Shown: positions 45,180 to 59,019, counted from the first letter of the stretch. The stretch is 64,000 bases of DNA from Tanypteryx hageni (GCA_028673005.1 CM054112.1:25409624-25473623), one strand, 5' to 3'. The notes: a model not told the origin generated them from the letters alone. Program-made: numbers and translations.

Positions 45180-47000
45180 GCGAGCCATTGTTTTTACTAG
45201 ATCCTTTGCTATCGCTTTTACGGCTGATTATCTTCTTATTCGGTCGTCTTTTTTTCTAAGCTACTACTGCGAGGCTCGATCGTATATTGTTTTTTCTTAT
45301 TTCTTAGGCGGCGCATTGTCGAGTGGTTTTTCCACGTTTCTTGAAATTTTATCGCGAAGAGATGATTAATTTTTTTAAAGGGTAAAAAAGTTTCGAGGGA
45401 ATTTTTCGACGCGGGTTACGTGTGACACCGCATATCTGAAGTCTCGGCGGAAATGAGATCGCCATGCGTGCAGTGACAATAAATGGGTTGAATGGAAAGG
45501 AAGAGTGGAATTAAACAGGACGGATAACGTAGCGATTAGCAAATCCGGACCTTCTACTGTATTAGCAACGGAAATTTTTTAACTGGTGGTAGAAAAGACC
45601 AGAAGGATATCTTTTCACTCCCTCGGAATTATCCTGAGCTGTAGGTCCAGTAGATGGAATTGGGGCGACCCAGACTCTTCGGTATGAGAGCAAGGAACGG
45701 CAAGGTGTAATTTGGTGGTTAATGCTCAAGGACCCCCAAACGAGCCGATTTTTTCTTGGACTCCTCCCCCCTCTAGGTACGAAACTGATCCTGAGGTTAG
45801 TTGCTAGTCAGTATGCCAAAAAACAGTTTTTCCGAAACCATTTTCTATCGATTCATTCGCTTTTTATAACGTATCCGAGTAACAAAATAATTTATTATTT
45901 CAGGTTTTAAACTTTTTATGTGGTGACGTTTTTTTTATCTCTCCTATAACAAGAATCCTTCCAATCTGGCGGGAAAGTTAACTGTTTGAGCTCGAATCTC
46001 TTATATTGTCAATCGGATAAGTATTCCGTTCGTGAATATTATTTTTCAATATTTCATTTTTCATGTCTACAGTTCAAGCCAAGGACTGGCTACTTTTGCG
46101 AAATTTAAACTGGAGAAAGATATTGTTTTATACTACACATTTTGTTTTTAAGTTTAAATCAAGTAAACAGCGATCGTGTCATATTAGGAGCATTAACGTG
46201 TGGGCTCGTTAGAAATCGATTGTCTATTTTCTCGACCCTGGAAAAGCTCTTGAATACCAAGATAGTCCCTCAATACCATTGGTTATCCTAACAGGTTTAT
46301 TAGTAGGTGCTTATTTAGTATTCGCGCGGCGAATTGCTTGCGTCTGGGCTGAGATTACTCAGCGCGAATGCCTTGCGAGGATCTATTCGAGGAGGATAGT
46401 GCGTGGACTGGAGAAAGGATGAAATCAAAACACAGGAAAAGGACGCCTCTGAATTTAAAGAATGGAAAAAGAAGGGATGAGCGGGAGAGAAAGAAGGAAA
46501 GGATGGAGAGAGAGATAGAGGAAGAAAGAGGCAGTAGAGGCAGGTGGCGGAAGCTGAAGACCGATAGATAGGAATAGAAACGTCTTTATTAAATGCTAGA
46601 TCGAGATTCAGTCATCAGCTCTCTTTTAATCTCACTTGTCATCCAGATCGAACGAGGCAGTTGTTTAAAAAAACTAGCATACTAATGCTTTGCAAAGCGC
46701 AGAGATATTCGCCGATAATCGTCTTTATGGGATTCATATAGAGGATATTAAATCTCCTATTTGGTCCAGAACTAACATAATACAAAGGAACCGTTCTTAA
46801 AGCATCCATGTTTACATTATGTTCGTCATTGCGTAGTTAAGTAATTAATATCTTCCGTATTATAGTATAGCTCGTTATCAACTTATTCGAAAGCTACTAA
46901 ATCCCCATTTTTAAAAGGAATACTCTTTTTGTCGAGTATGATTGTTTCTCTATTAAAACAGTTGTTAATATGTATGCAGTTATTTAATGTTTATTTATTT
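45180..47000. other. unique sequence
   Basis: Mixed DNA without a supported gene. The frame at 46368-46571 begins with a balanced segment (MPCEDLFEEDSAWTGERMKS) and then runs into GA-rich repeat. It could be a start exon but has no clear donor. Confidence 0.35.
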
Positions 47001-47008
47001 TTCTAGGG

Positions 47009-47290
47009 CTGTGGTTCGCAAACTTTTTGTATGCGCGGCACCCTTTCAAAGATAAACAGAAAAAGCCTTGAAACAAGAATTTTATATTTTTACATACGGG
47101 TATTACAGCCTTCGGGCGTATTCATTTGATGTTAGTACACCATAATCACTTTATTAGAGAACACTTATTGCATTCGTTATAACTTACAAATCGATGATTT
47201 ATTTGATAAAAAACATCCTCAAAAATCAGCTGCGGCGCCCCAGTGTGCCGCGGCACCCAGGTTGGTCTAAAGTCATAGGTTGGGAAAGCA
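47009..47290. mobile_element. hAT-like MITE copy 1
   Basis: The left end CTGTGGTTCGCAAACTTTTTG followed by GCGCGGCACCC, and the right part CCAGTGTGCCGCGGCACCCAG with a diverged GTTGGGAAAGCA end, match the CAGTGGTTC.CAAACT terminal type of hAT elements. The body (ATACGGGTATTACAGCC, ATTCATTTGATG, ATCGATGATTTATTTGATAAA) is shared with the copy at 62650-62961. A roughly 17-bp duplication-like insert interrupts the right end. No coding capacity. Confidence 0.65.
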
Positions 47291-47479
47291 TCCTCGGATT
47301 TAACACGTATTTCTTTTTTAGCATTGTTTATTTTATCGCGTGGACTTTTGCCAGAATCGGATGCGCTAGGATTAGTGAGTCGCGCCTTTATAATCTCATG
47401 AACAAATATCAAAGCAAATGATCCTTCGAGCGAACGGAAAAACTTGCATAGGGAAATTTGGAAAGAGAATTAGAGCAAT

Positions 47480-47770
47480 GGATAGTAGAGTAGGATGACT
47501 GATAACCAGAGAAAGGAGGAGAAGATTAAGAGGAAGGAGAAATGGGAAGGGAGAAGGATTGGTATTGGATTCTGCGTACGTAGGAAAAGATGAGACGGGA
47601 AGGATTCTGGGGTCTAGGATGAGTGGGAGGGGGCGCGATGAATTTCTGCGTGGGAGGGGAGGAGGAAATGGGTAAGAGCCTGAGATAACCTCTGGGAGGA
47701 GGAGGGGGTTAGAGGAAAGGGGAAGGTGAGGGAGGAGGAGAGGAAGCGAAAATAGGGGGAGGGGGGAGAA
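47480..47770. repeat. GA-rich tract
   Basis: GGAGGA/GAAGGG-rich plus strand. Minus-strand frames across it are compositional. Confidence 0.8.
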
Positions 47771-48027
47771 GGAACGAAGGGCCACAAAAACTGTTTAATA
47801 AGTTCACAGCTGTTCGGGCGCTCTGGATCCCTACCTCGGTTCCTCCCTCCCGTCATCCCTCTCTCCTTCTCTCTCTCTTTTCTCCGCCCTTCCTCGTCCG
47901 GGTCGTGACCTTTCCAAATGTGAGATAACGCAGAGACAACTCGTTTTCGTGCTCTTTGGATCTTGAGTTAAGTGCGCGGTTAGGGGAAGCTACGGCTACG
48001 TAGGAAAACGAAAAAACGCGCTCGCGC

Positions 48028-48045
48028 GCACACACACACACACAC

Positions 48046-48098
<53 letters not shown>
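48028..48098. repeat. (CA)n(TA)n compound microsatellite
   Basis: About eight CA units, then GA and about 25 TA units. A short alternating CG purine-pyrimidine run (CGCGCTCGCGCG, about 48018-48028) precedes it, making a Z-DNA-prone segment. Confidence 0.97.
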
Positions 48099-48099
<1 letters not shown>

Positions 48100-48925
48100 T
48101 TGGTAATGAGTTGTTTTTCCGTCACTAGGAGAGCAAACGCTTGCACGAAATTTCGATTACTGAGAGTGAGTTTCCGAGTGAAGTGGATGGTTGTGGATTG
48201 GACTGTCCCTCTGTAATGTCATTCGAGCCACGTGATGACCTGATAGCCATAGGATTTTGTTTAAATAGCTATGCTAATGACGCTATTAAAAGATGTGCCT
48301 GAAGGGGGAGGCTTAAAATAGGCTTAGTAGCTCGTCTAGAGAAAACTGAAAGAAATTGAAGACTTTTGGAGGTAATAGTTTATATCGATCCTGATTTATG
48401 GATATTAGCAAAACTGGTGCTATTAAAGTTCTGACTTAGCTGATGGAGAGTCGATGGAGTTGTGTTTTTATATTTATCCAACTCAAGCATTTACTGAAAG
48501 TCGAACAGAAAAAGATTCAATTACAATCGGGAATTTTTCAAAATTTCTTCCTATAAAACTTATTTATTTTCATAATGGCACATTTTCAATCAAAAGGGTA
48601 TGCATCCTAAATTTCATGTGAAATCACCAAGAGCAACACAATATGACAAATTAGTTTAATTTTCATAGGGCCGACACGCGTTTTTAAATACTACATTGAT
48701 TCAGGAGCGACATGTTTCGAGGCCCAAAAACGATAATTCACAGGTGGAAATCAATGGCATACTGTCGTTTAATAGGCGTCATACATCAGCAGTTACAGCT
48801 ACACATGTAAATGAGAACAGATCCACGGAAGTGTCTCCATTTCAGCGATTCTGATTCTTATCAGAGTAATTTCGCCCAACATTCCCTTTCGCGAGTTGAG
48901 GAGAAATAAAAAATAGGAAAGCGAA
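48100..48925. other. AT-rich unique sequence
   Basis: No supported feature. Confidence 0.35.
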
Positions 48926-48934
48926 ATGGATCGC

Positions 48935-49200
48935 GATGGAGGCCTTCTTTTCCTCCCTATTGCTTCCTCTCTCTCATCCTTATTCTACCTCTTTCTCCAC
49001 AATTACGCAAATTTTCCTTCTTTCGTTTTCCTCTCCCTCTGTATTCCCTGGTTTTCTCCTCACTTCTTTATTCTCTCCCATTTCCTCTCTTCATATCTTT
49101 CTTTGTCTTCCTCTTCCTTTCTTCTTGACATCTCTACCCTCTTTCACCTTTTCATCGCCTCCTCTCCACACTCACGCATTTCCCATCTCCTACCTTATAA
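48935..49200. repeat. CT-rich tract
   Basis: Pyrimidine-rich. Two overlapping Ser/Leu/Phe-rich frames are artefacts. Confidence 0.8.
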
Positions 49201-49204
49201 CGGG

Positions 49205-50865
49205 CTCGGATCGGATTGAAAGGGAAGATCGTGTCGAAGCCGTTTCGGGTGGTTCGATTTCCCGTCCGCAATTTTCTTTTGTCTCCTAATGCGTGAGTTA
49301 CTGCTCAAGAAAAAAAGGAAAACAAAGTTTGCCGCACGCACTAAATCTTCTCAGAAATGTGAAATCATCGCAGAATTCCTGTGTCAGCTATTCGGGGGAA
49401 GAAAAAACATTGCTCAGGAAAAAAGTTTTAAATTCATATATAGGTTTACACGCGTTTGTACAGCAGGTATTTTATTTTGGTAAACTTAAACGTGTTAGAG
49501 TTTAAAAGTTGTTCATCGCTATTGGCGTGTAAATCGATTAAAAGATGCTTTATATTTATTTGCAAATAAATCGATTTTTTCATAAATACTGAACATTATA
49601 CATCCTTCTTTTTAGAAAATTAGGATTAACTCTATGAATATAATTACACTCTTGCAGTGCAAAATATACCTCAGGTATCGCAAATCGCCCAATAAATTCC
49701 ATCTAATAGTCACGCATTCTAATCTAATACTTGTTTTCCGTTTAATAATTCATGGATTTGTAAGTCGATCTAATTTTTCTTTCTGCTTAACGAGGAAATT
49801 CTGGATACCCGGCGGGGTTGGCAACCCTGATTCGAGTAAAAAAAGTCAGGCTTGAACTTGACAGTGATTTATGGACGAAGATCGACTTACGGTTGCGGGA
49901 ATTTCAAAAATGTATGCCCTCCGCCATAAATTCTCGTTTTCCAATTTCTCCGAATGAATTAAGTTGATACTCACAGATTATCGGACAATCATAATGAGCA
50001 TTCTTGAGGTATTTCCCTGCTTAATTTGTAATTTGAGCGGAATTACGATCGCGCGGTAAGTACGCACATATTTCGGGTTTAATTATTTTTTCTGGAATTC
50101 TTTCAATATTTTAGGAATTTAAAATTACACTTACAAGCTCATAAACAAATAATTGGCAAAGCAACATGGAAGTATCTAATCCAATCGGGATCGATTTATG
50201 GACTAATTCGAGCGTTTTAATTACTCTATAAATAATACATGGATTCTGCGGTGATAGTTAACAGTTTTAAAAAATTGTTCTTACGAAATAGAATATTTTT
50301 GCAGTTAATGCCATTTTTTTAGAAACTTGATATGTGCAGTTATTAATGAATTAGATTCCAATTCTAAAAGCAATTAGATTATACACACAAGAGACAACTA
50401 AAAGAAACATTAAATGTACTCTGTAATTTAGCAATTTTGCATTTCAGTGAGATATTATTTATTAAAATATTGTGATGATGTGTTCAGTCATTTTCAGGTG
50501 CGTATTGTATTTACTGCAAGATTACAAAAATGGAAAAATTACAAAGTTGACTCAATGCAAACGTTTTTCATTTGCGGAAAATATTCGATGTTTTTTTTTT
50601 CATTTGGCAGCAGGTACGTTTTAACCGCCGTGAAAACCTTCACAGATGAATGCGGAAAAGAATTCCGCGCCAAACGGTACACGCATTTTTTTCCTCGGAA
50701 CCGCCCTCATAAAAAATAGCAACAATTCCGGTATAGCTAAATAGTAAATTATCCTAGCCGTGTTCTCGAACTTTATTACGACGGGAGGATAATGGTCGTA
50801 ATGGTCTGTTACTTGCGACTCGTCCCACGCACAACACCGATTGCTGAGGAGGAAAACGACGCTCT
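49205..50865. other. AT-rich unique sequence
   Basis: Short chance frames only. No repeat or gene recognised. Confidence 0.35.
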
Positions 50866-50869
50866 TTCA

Positions 50870-51240
50870 TTCTTCACCTTTCTAAGCCGTGCATTTTCCA
50901 TCCTTCCCAACTCTCCCCCGTTTTCATCTTCCTTGAGTAATTTTTCCGGAGACGACTGTCTCTTTCACAGTTTTTCTCCTCCCTTACCCTTTCCCACCTT
51001 TCTTAACCCTTCGTTCATAACATTTTCCCTCCTTTCTTCACCCATTTCCAATCACACTTCCTAACGTCGCACTCCCTTTCCTCATGCTCTTCATCTTAAA
51101 TTTGATCACCCTTTCTTTTTTTTCCTCTTCGCAAACCGTTCTCCCTCCACCTATGTTTCTCTTTCCTCTCTCCCTTTCTCTGTTTTCTCTTTCTCTCTGT
51201 CTCTTTACCTTCCTTTAGTGCCCTACTCCTCCGTCATTTG
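50870..51240. repeat. CT-rich tract
   Basis: Pyrimidine-rich plus strand with TTTCTCTTTCTC runs near 51185-51205. Confidence 0.75.
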
Positions 51241-51244
51241 CAGC

Positions 51245-53400
51245 TGGTTGTGGCGTGAGATGGATTCCCTCGCATCTCCATTCTAAAAAGCCATAGATTT
51301 GAACGCAACTGAGATTATATTCTTTTCCGTATCCAACCGGCGGTAACCAATATCTTATCGCCCGATTGATGCTGAAATGAGAAAATGACCGTTACATGCT
51401 TTTTATATGAGCAAGTGTCTTTTTTCTTTTAACAACGTCAAACCCGATATTCAAAATATTTATTGCACGTGTATGCGTTCATTTATTCACTTTATGTCGT
51501 TTGTGTTTTGGTCATTAGTAATAGACTCAAATACGAGCTTTAGATGTAAAAAATCAACGATGTAGGGTTCCATTTTTAACTTCGAGAGAATAAAATCTCT
51601 CTGTAACGATTGCAAGGGATATTCTACTGCAACTAAAACATTCCAAAGCCACGGTCGACTTCCAATGGTAGCATTAATCTGCAATCAATCACTTTTGCCT
51701 CCACTATGGTGGATATCACAACTTTTTGTTTAAAATAGTGTAAAGATATTCAGATAAATAATTGGTCTTTGTCTTCTGAGCAATATACTTTACAACGCAA
51801 CGAAACGAATCATATCCTTCATAAATTCCTTATAACATAATTTGACTGTGTATCCCCGTTACACTAAAAAACTTCTATAACATATTCATAGATTTTATCC
51901 TAAATTTGGAATGATAGTTTAAATTGAGTTTGAATAAAAACATAGCTTAAAGCGTTGGTTTTTATCATTATCTTTTATTCTTGATATTTTTAACTTCCTC
52001 AATATGAATTGATAGATGGAACCTAGGTTTAGTGGCTTTGTAATACGATTATATTACTATGTAATTGTAAACTTAAAGTTGAGTTAATTTCGTTAAAAAT
52101 ATAAAATGTGGCTGTAATTTTTACCGATTAGATGTCAATTGCAAATAAATTTGAACCGTAACTATGTACAAATGGATCGAATTGAACTTGAATAACTAAT
52201 AACTATATCTCTCCATCCTAACAAGCAGTATCCCATCAGTGATGTTCTACGAATCCTAGGAATACTGGCTCGTCGTCCATGCCTGGCAGGCCGTAAGGGG
52301 TCAGAGCCAAGGGGTCAATAAATTTCAGAATTGGTCGGAATGCTCTTCAAAATATAATAAAAATCAGTTTTCGTGGAAACATGGAGAACTTTCTGTGAAT
52401 TCTTTATCACGGTTATAACGCGTCTATTACTCATTTATATTTTGTACGGCTCGCATTTTGATTTTCATTTAATATTTTACAGGAAATTACAACTTTAATG
52501 GCGGTTAAAAATATATCTTATGATTAATTTCTTGGAAATTTGGCTGTGGGCAAGACAATATTTTTGTAAGACTAAAATTTGAGAAAACAATGTCGTTTAG
52601 TTGTATCTTATGAATTTAGCAGCTGATGATAGTTATGAGACGTTAACATAGTGTTTAACGTAGAATCTGAATTCACGAAATACATTCATGGTTTTAATGA
52701 ACTTGAGCGGATTTGTTAATTTAACTATTTATCAGTAATTTGTAAAAAAAATATGATAAGGAGGAATTCTAGACGACTTAAGATTACTTAAACATCATCC
52801 CATACTTTGAGAATTGATACTTTTTCTTGAAGCCGATGTTATTCAGGAACTCCATTGCGTCATCAATGACCGGATCTTTTTTCGTACGAGTCTCTCCCTC
52901 TTTGAAAGCTGTTTCAATCGAAACGTTTTACTGTCTCCTTAGTAGTCGCATGCTAATAAGCTCCTCTTTCGTCCTTTCCTTATCTCTATTGTAATAATGT
53001 TTTCCGCTGTCACTTCACCTCCGAGTGTTTTCGTATCTTATCTTCCGCCTGCTATTTTAACTATTCTTGCCTTTTTTGAAAGCAATTATTTTCCTTCGAA
53101 TAATTTTTGGTCAACAAACCAAAGGCGATCAGTTCAACGTGTTTACCATGTCATACAAAATGCAAGCACTATAAAAGAGAATGCGCCCTCTTTCTAAAGT
53201 AGGTTCGAAGCTTTAAACCTCCGCATTTTTCATTCCGAATAACATTCTTCCCAAATAAAATATATTGAAGTGGTCGATTCTCGCTGCGCCTTAAGTTGAG
53301 TAGGCGCGTGGGAAACATATCGGAGGAGAAGAGGTAATAACCGTGTATCTTTTAGCAAAGAAAAATCAAGCCACAGCACGATTTTTGCGGGATTCCTCGC
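51245..53400. other. AT-rich unique sequence
   Basis: About 2.1 kb. No repeat, exon-like segment or RNA gene that I can support. Confidence 0.35.
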
Positions 53401-53429
53401 CCTTTAGACACTCATCGCTTAATTCGCGT

Positions 53430-53690
53430 ATATTCCCATCTTTCCTTTATCATTTCCTATTTTTCGTAACGCATGCGTTCCTTCCCTCTAATTTGCCCTC
53501 CTCTCCTTCACCCATCCTTTCATCTATTCATAAAACGTAGAAACCCTTCCTCACTCTTGCCCCAACACCTCTCATCCCCCTGTCCTTCCCTCTTCCATGT
53601 TCCCTTTACCTTCTCTTTGAATAAAACCCTTTCTCTCCATGACATCAGCTCCGACTGCACGCTCCTCCCTCCCTCAAGAGGAAAAGAAAT
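53430..53690. repeat. CT-rich tract
   Basis: Pyrimidine-rich. The frame at 53473-53928 is partly composition and has no recognisable domain. Confidence 0.7.
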
Positions 53691-53929
53691 GCGAAAAACA
53701 TTCGACTCCATCCGACCTAATCCCTTACTCTTTATTCCCTTTTGTGCCCTTCCGAGTACATATGCGTCCTTTGAGCGGACTGCGTGGATTTTGGTCCTTC
53801 GAGGAGATATGCGAAGAAAGAAAAAGTTGGAATGTAATTTTCAAAAGCAGTCAACTTTCGCGAGGGTGCGCTCTTCGCCCTATTTTTCCTCATCTGCGGT
53901 TTCCTCCCTTCCAGAAATGGGGGGGTAAA

Positions 53930-55390
53930 TGAGAAGGTAATTTTGAGGTAATAGAGTTGCAACAGCGGTCGACATCGAGGAAGTTACAGTTTCCGTCCAG
54001 GGATATTTTCAGATGCCAATTAAGACGATTTCAAGTAATCCATTTCCTTTGGAAGTAAAATTTTGTAGAGAATGTCTTTATTTTCATTATATCTACCATC
54101 GATTTGGGTGTAGTAAACAGTATCATATTGGAATTCCAAACATGATAAGTTTTTTAAAACAACTGCGAGTCCCCGAAGAAAAACTCCACCTATTCTATTT
54201 TCGTGTTCGTGGCGTTTTTGACAATTGATGTTTAACTTTCCTTCCAATTATGTGCGTCTATTCAAGTTCCCTTCCTCCAAACTGCCCTAACAGAGGGGAA
54301 GAGGGCTGTAAGCTTGAAGCAAGCCCATTGGCGGTCGCCAATTTGTGGGTATTCACGTCGGGTGTTTTCTTCCTTATGGCCAGCACTCCACATTTTATTC
54401 CCGACTCTAGATTCACCACACTTGGGTTTAGCCGCATCATATAAGAATAGAGTGGAAATTACGCGCCAGTGACGCAGACTGCATCTGATAGATAAGCGAG
54501 TAATCTGTGTAAATGTTACTGATAAATTTTTAATAAAAAATTGTAATACGCAATATAAAGAAAAAACTAGATGAAAAATTTCGTAGAACATCATAATAAA
54601 TTCTGCGGCGCCTTCCTAGCGCTGTTTTGTATTTGGGTCTGGTTCCTCATACCTTGCCTATAAAATTTCGTTTTCCTCTTCGGCGCGATTTTTTAAGATA
54701 ACTTTTTAATGGAATTCTTACTTATTATTTACTCACTGACGAATCGGCCTGGAACTAATATGGGTCCTTATCTCCAGATCGTTATAACGGGAAGCAAAAT
54801 GCGCTCATAAATTCTCTCGGTTGCGGGTAAAACGAAAACAATGTCCACGCGACATTCCGATATAATATATTCTAGGGTGAAATGTGGCAAACAAACTTTT
54901 TTCGAATATCTTTCGTGTGAGCTCTGTAAACAAAAGAAAGATAACAGCCTTCCTCACAGATGTTATGATTGTTCCCGCAAACTACTTCCTCGTTGATGTG
55001 GTCTGAGTCGCATGGTGATTAAGCACGAATGTCGCGGAATAACGAGATGTGATCGATATCCCTTCAAAAGTCCGAAACTCTCTTCACCTGGTTAGTTCTG
55101 CATCGTTTACATTGTCGGCCTTCTTTCCGACCGCTACCAATTAAATCTATCGTTCTCTCTCTCTTTCTCCATTTCCTTCTGAGGGATTACATTCCCATCC
55201 AGCTGTTAAAACAGTCTCGCTTCCCCCATTGCAAATCATGGACACAATGGTTTTAATTCACTAAAAATTTATTCGATTACTGCAGCGAAATTTTCCGGCA
55301 CGGTGAACCCAAAGAACGATACGCAGAATTTGCTCCGCTCGTTATAAACCTCCGCGGACATCTGACTCGTAGAGTGCTGAGCGGTGGTGG
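53930..55390. other. mixed unique sequence
   Basis: No supported gene. Frames at 54013-54228 and 54262-54594 overlap on opposite strands and lack motifs. Confidence 0.35.
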
Positions 55391-55399
55391 TTTAGAGAA

Positions 55400-55760
55400 G
55401 GAGAGAGAGAGAGAGAGAGAGCTTTCAGAAGAAACGGAAAAGCTTTAATTTATGTTTCAGAAACGATTCCAGAGGCTGAAATACCTTGGCAATCCTTTTC
55501 GTTCCGACAGAGGAATGAGAGTATGAAAAATGCATGCGGGCAGTGGCTGCGGTTTGAGGAGGAAGGAGGAGATGGGTGGGAGTGGGTGGAGGAGGGATTG
55601 AGGGTTGGAGAGAAGGGAGGGAGGATTGAGTGGTGGGGACAGGGGAGGAATGGCTCTCTGAGAGGGGTGTGGCTGACCGGAAGGGAGAGTGCGGGTGTGG
55701 GGCGAAGAATGCTCAAGGGGTTTGGGGCTGGAATGAGAAGAAGAGGATGCAAGTGAGGAT
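55400..55760. repeat. (GA)n and GA-rich tract
   Basis: (GA)n at about 55402-55421 and a GGAGG/GTGGG-rich purine tract from 55545 to 55760. The 171-codon frame from 55630 starts inside this tract and has no known domain. Confidence 0.8.
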
Positions 55761-56144
55761 AGATGGGAGGATTTGTTCCAGCGGGTGGGCAGAAATAGGC
55801 CCGAAAGCGCGAATGAGAATGGGTTTTTCGAGCGTTTACCTTCTATTTTCCCCGAGATCCCTCTCATCTTCCTCCATATCCTACGAAAATCGCCCCTTCC
55901 CTGTCCTCGCTCTAAGACCCCACATCCCTTTAGGGACCGAGAATTCCGGGGTGGAGCGCCCAGTAGGATTGGCTGAGAGGAGAAAAAAGGCTTTCCTTTG
56001 CATTTTTGATCTCGCCGATGGAGACATGAGCCCTTTGAAAATAATTATTCTCTCCGCAAAAGGGTGTTGGGCCGAAAAGGGTTATGATGGCGCGAGGATA
56101 ACCGAGGATGACATCGCGCTGAAGTGTGGGATTTTCGCTCTTTA

Positions 56145-57095
56145 ATTTTTTCTCAGATGTCTAATTCAGGAGCGCAAACTTAGCCAAGGGACGGAAACTG
56201 CTAGTTTGTAATTTTTAAAAACCTTTAAGTCTCCGTCATTAAGCCACTCTATGAAGCGCTGAGGCTCGGTTAAAAATCGAAATATTAATTTTGAATTAAT
56301 TCATATACCTCCATTATGGTTGCAGTAAAATGTTTTCGCTAGAGTAATTTAATCATAAATAAATAGCATTTTATAAAATGATTGAAAATATTTTACATGA
56401 GAATGACTGTTTTTGCAAACAAGCTGTGGGTAAGGCTTTGTAAAACATAAATTGAAATAATCAGTATATAAATGCAAACGAAATTGATTGCATTCAATAC
56501 TTGCAAAACCTTCGTTCGAGAATTTGTTTCAAAATTTTTTATTTTCCGGAAAGTAATACTTAATCCGTAGAAGATTTTTCTAAAATTTTTAAAATTAATG
56601 AAAACTGAAATCTCGTTATTTTTCCCTATGTTAGCCTGTGCTATTGAAATAATAAGCTCAGGATGGGCAAAGAATGGTTTAGCTAGCCCTCTACTCCCTT
56701 CGATTAATGCCAATATGGCTAACAGTCAAGGAAACATTTGTAAAAATCTGATGTGGCCACCACATGACTTCCTCCATGCCTGTAATATTTCTAAAAATTC
56801 CAAATAGGTTAAATGATAATAAATATTTGAAGGAACTGCAAGAAAAATTTAAAGACTTTACGAAGAACAGAAATAAACTCAAACTGTAGCCTTCTAATAT
56901 TGGATATAGCCCCGAAGCTCCAACAATGAAGTAAAAAAAAGGAACGTAAAGTGTTTACAATAGTCGCCAGTAGGTGGTGTGGTGGCAGCTAAAAAATTTA
57001 GTTTTTACAGTATCTCTTCAAAAATACATTTTATGGGAAGATTTTTCAAAGAACGGTTGTAGAAAATTATATTTCCTACAACTATTATCCCTATA
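56145..57095. other. AT-rich unique sequence
   Basis: No supported feature. Confidence 0.35.
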
Positions 57096-57096
57096 T

Positions 57097-57196
<100 letters not shown>

Positions 57197-57199
57197 AAT

Positions 57200-57705
57200 A
57201 TTAAAGAAAATATCTGAAAATAACGGATAAGTGACAAGAGTAAACACGCACTTTTGGTTGACCGATTTTTACCAAAAACTAATCATTTCTTCTGGATTTT
57301 ATAAAAATGTTAAATATAAAATTTCGCATTGACCTGATTAATAGTTTTTTAGTTCGAGCACCCACAAAAAGGTTGTCACACACACACACCGACATCATCG
57401 AGAAAATGGTCAAAACGTGATCAAGGGACCTTAAAACGTCTATTTCCGTTGAAATCTCGAAAACCATTTTTTTCATGAAAACAATACTTTCCCCTATACT
57501 ATGTATGGAGAAAGTAAAAATATTAAGTAAATTTACTTAGTAGTATAGATGGACAAAACCAATTTGATATAAACTTTGTTTAGAAATACTTGCGACGAAA
57601 TAGCTCGCGTAAAAATCCTGAGTGGTTAGAAAGTTGCGGTATGTCGTACGTTGCCACCTTTGGAGCAGATCGAGTGTGACGGCAGTTTTTCATTCAAGTC
57701 GTCCG
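57200..57705. other. AT-rich unique sequence
   Basis: No supported feature. Confidence 0.35.
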
Positions 57706-57714
57706 AACACGCAC

Positions 57715-57870
57715 CTCGCCCCCCCAAACCAATGTCCTCCCCTCTCCCGTTCCTCCTTTCAAAAACCGCCCCAACCAAACTACCCCCCCCCCCCCCACAC
57801 CCTCATTCCTTTCCCCTAAGCCCTCCTCTCTCTCTGCCCCCTTCCATCTCCCCTCGAACCCCCGTTTCTA
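57715..57870. repeat. C-rich/CT-rich tract
   Basis: Pyrimidine-rich plus strand with a run of 13 C at about 57784-57796. It sits on one side of the exon-like segment at 57898-57939; a purine tract sits on the other. Confidence 0.8.
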
Positions 57871-57897
57871 GATATTTTGCTACGTGCTTTTTCTCAG

Positions 57898-57939
57898 CAC
57901 ATCCATGAATGGCGATGGCTTTTTAGCTGAATTGGTCCG
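57898..57939 (+). CDS. possible 42-nt microexon; opposite strand equally exon-like
   Basis: On the plus strand GCTTTTTCTCAG (ending 57897) precedes 42 nt that read TSMNGDGFLAELVR with split codons at both ends, up to a donor-like CCG|GTGAGC (intron from 57940). On the minus strand CTTCTCCCTCCCCAG (ending near 57975) precedes a frame reading RLLEPQGELNELTGPIQLKS and then HRHSWMC, with a stop near 57907. Both cannot be real. The flanking CT (left) and GA (right) tracts give each strand a polypyrimidine tract. No family is recognised. Confidence 0.17.
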
Positions 57940-57974
57940 GTGAGCTCATTCAACTCTCCTTGTGGCTCCAGGAG

Positions 57975-58140
57975 TCGACTGGGGAGGGAGAAGGGAGATA
58001 GAAGGCAAAAGAGCGGAAAGAGATAAGTGGAGGGTGTGGAAGTAGAAAAGGGGACGGGAGGTATGGGAGGAGAGAGAGAGAGAGCGAAAAGGATGAGCAG
58101 CGGAAGGCGAATAAGAATGCGAAGGAAAATTTGAGAACGA
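57975..58140. repeat. GA-rich tract
   Basis: Purine-rich plus strand (GGGAGGGAGAAGGG, GAGAGAGAGAGAG). Minus-strand Ser/Leu/Phe-rich frames are compositional. Confidence 0.8.
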
Positions 58141-58199
58141 AGTTGTCTTCGGAGGGAGAAATAAACGAGACTAGAGATCTGAATGCTTTCAAAAATCAT

Positions 58200-58935
58200 G
58201 AAATAGACCGAAGTTTAAATTCTTAGGGTCTTAAAAATAACAACAATAGTAAATAGAACCAGATTAATGTTGAGATTACTAGAAAAATTGTTGCAAGAAA
58301 CCCATTGTAAAGGAAATATTATATTGAAAATATTTCATAAACATTGCAGGAGGAAGGAATCAATAAGAGCACTTTTAGGCAGCGAAAGTTTATTTCACAT
58401 TTGACGCAATATGACTTACGATGAAAATTGAATCGTATCTACAGATAACGCTAACGCCCATCTACATGACGAGATTTAATTCCGGATTCTTATTTCAACA
58501 GATGTCGCTATAAGCAGGTTGAGTACACTGTACACTACATATAAAAAGTTGTCCTCGACGTTAATTCAGGCCGATCATAGATTCGAATAACAAAGATACA
58601 ACCATAACGTGTATTCGGAAGTGTTCAAGTTCACCAACAACCCAGCAAGGACATGATTTGGTGATGATTTTGACATTTTAAGAAAAACCTAAACCACATT
58701 TTCTAATTTTAAAAACGTTTATTTCCTGCTTAGGGAAGAGATAGTTATTGGGATAACATTATATTACAATAAACTTATAAAAGGCATATTTAAACTTTAA
58801 ATATTTTAAAACAAATTCAGATAAAATTTGAGAACGGCGATTTGTTGAATACATCAGGATTAAATCGGGACCGTCCTAGGAAAAGCGGGACGGATGGCAA
58901 CACTAGATATATTAATGCATGAAAATCTTACCTAG
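58200..58935. other. AT-rich unique sequence
   Basis: GGGACCGTCC..GCGGGACGG near 58868-58893 is a small GC-rich imperfect repeat resembling a DNA-transposon end (with GATGGCAACACT after it), but no partner was found. Confidence 0.35.
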
Positions 58936-59019
58936 CGATTTTATATGGATAATTCGAACGACATTTCGTTCATGCTCAGGGAATCCGAATCAGTGGTAGG
59001 ATCTTATACTTATCGCAAA

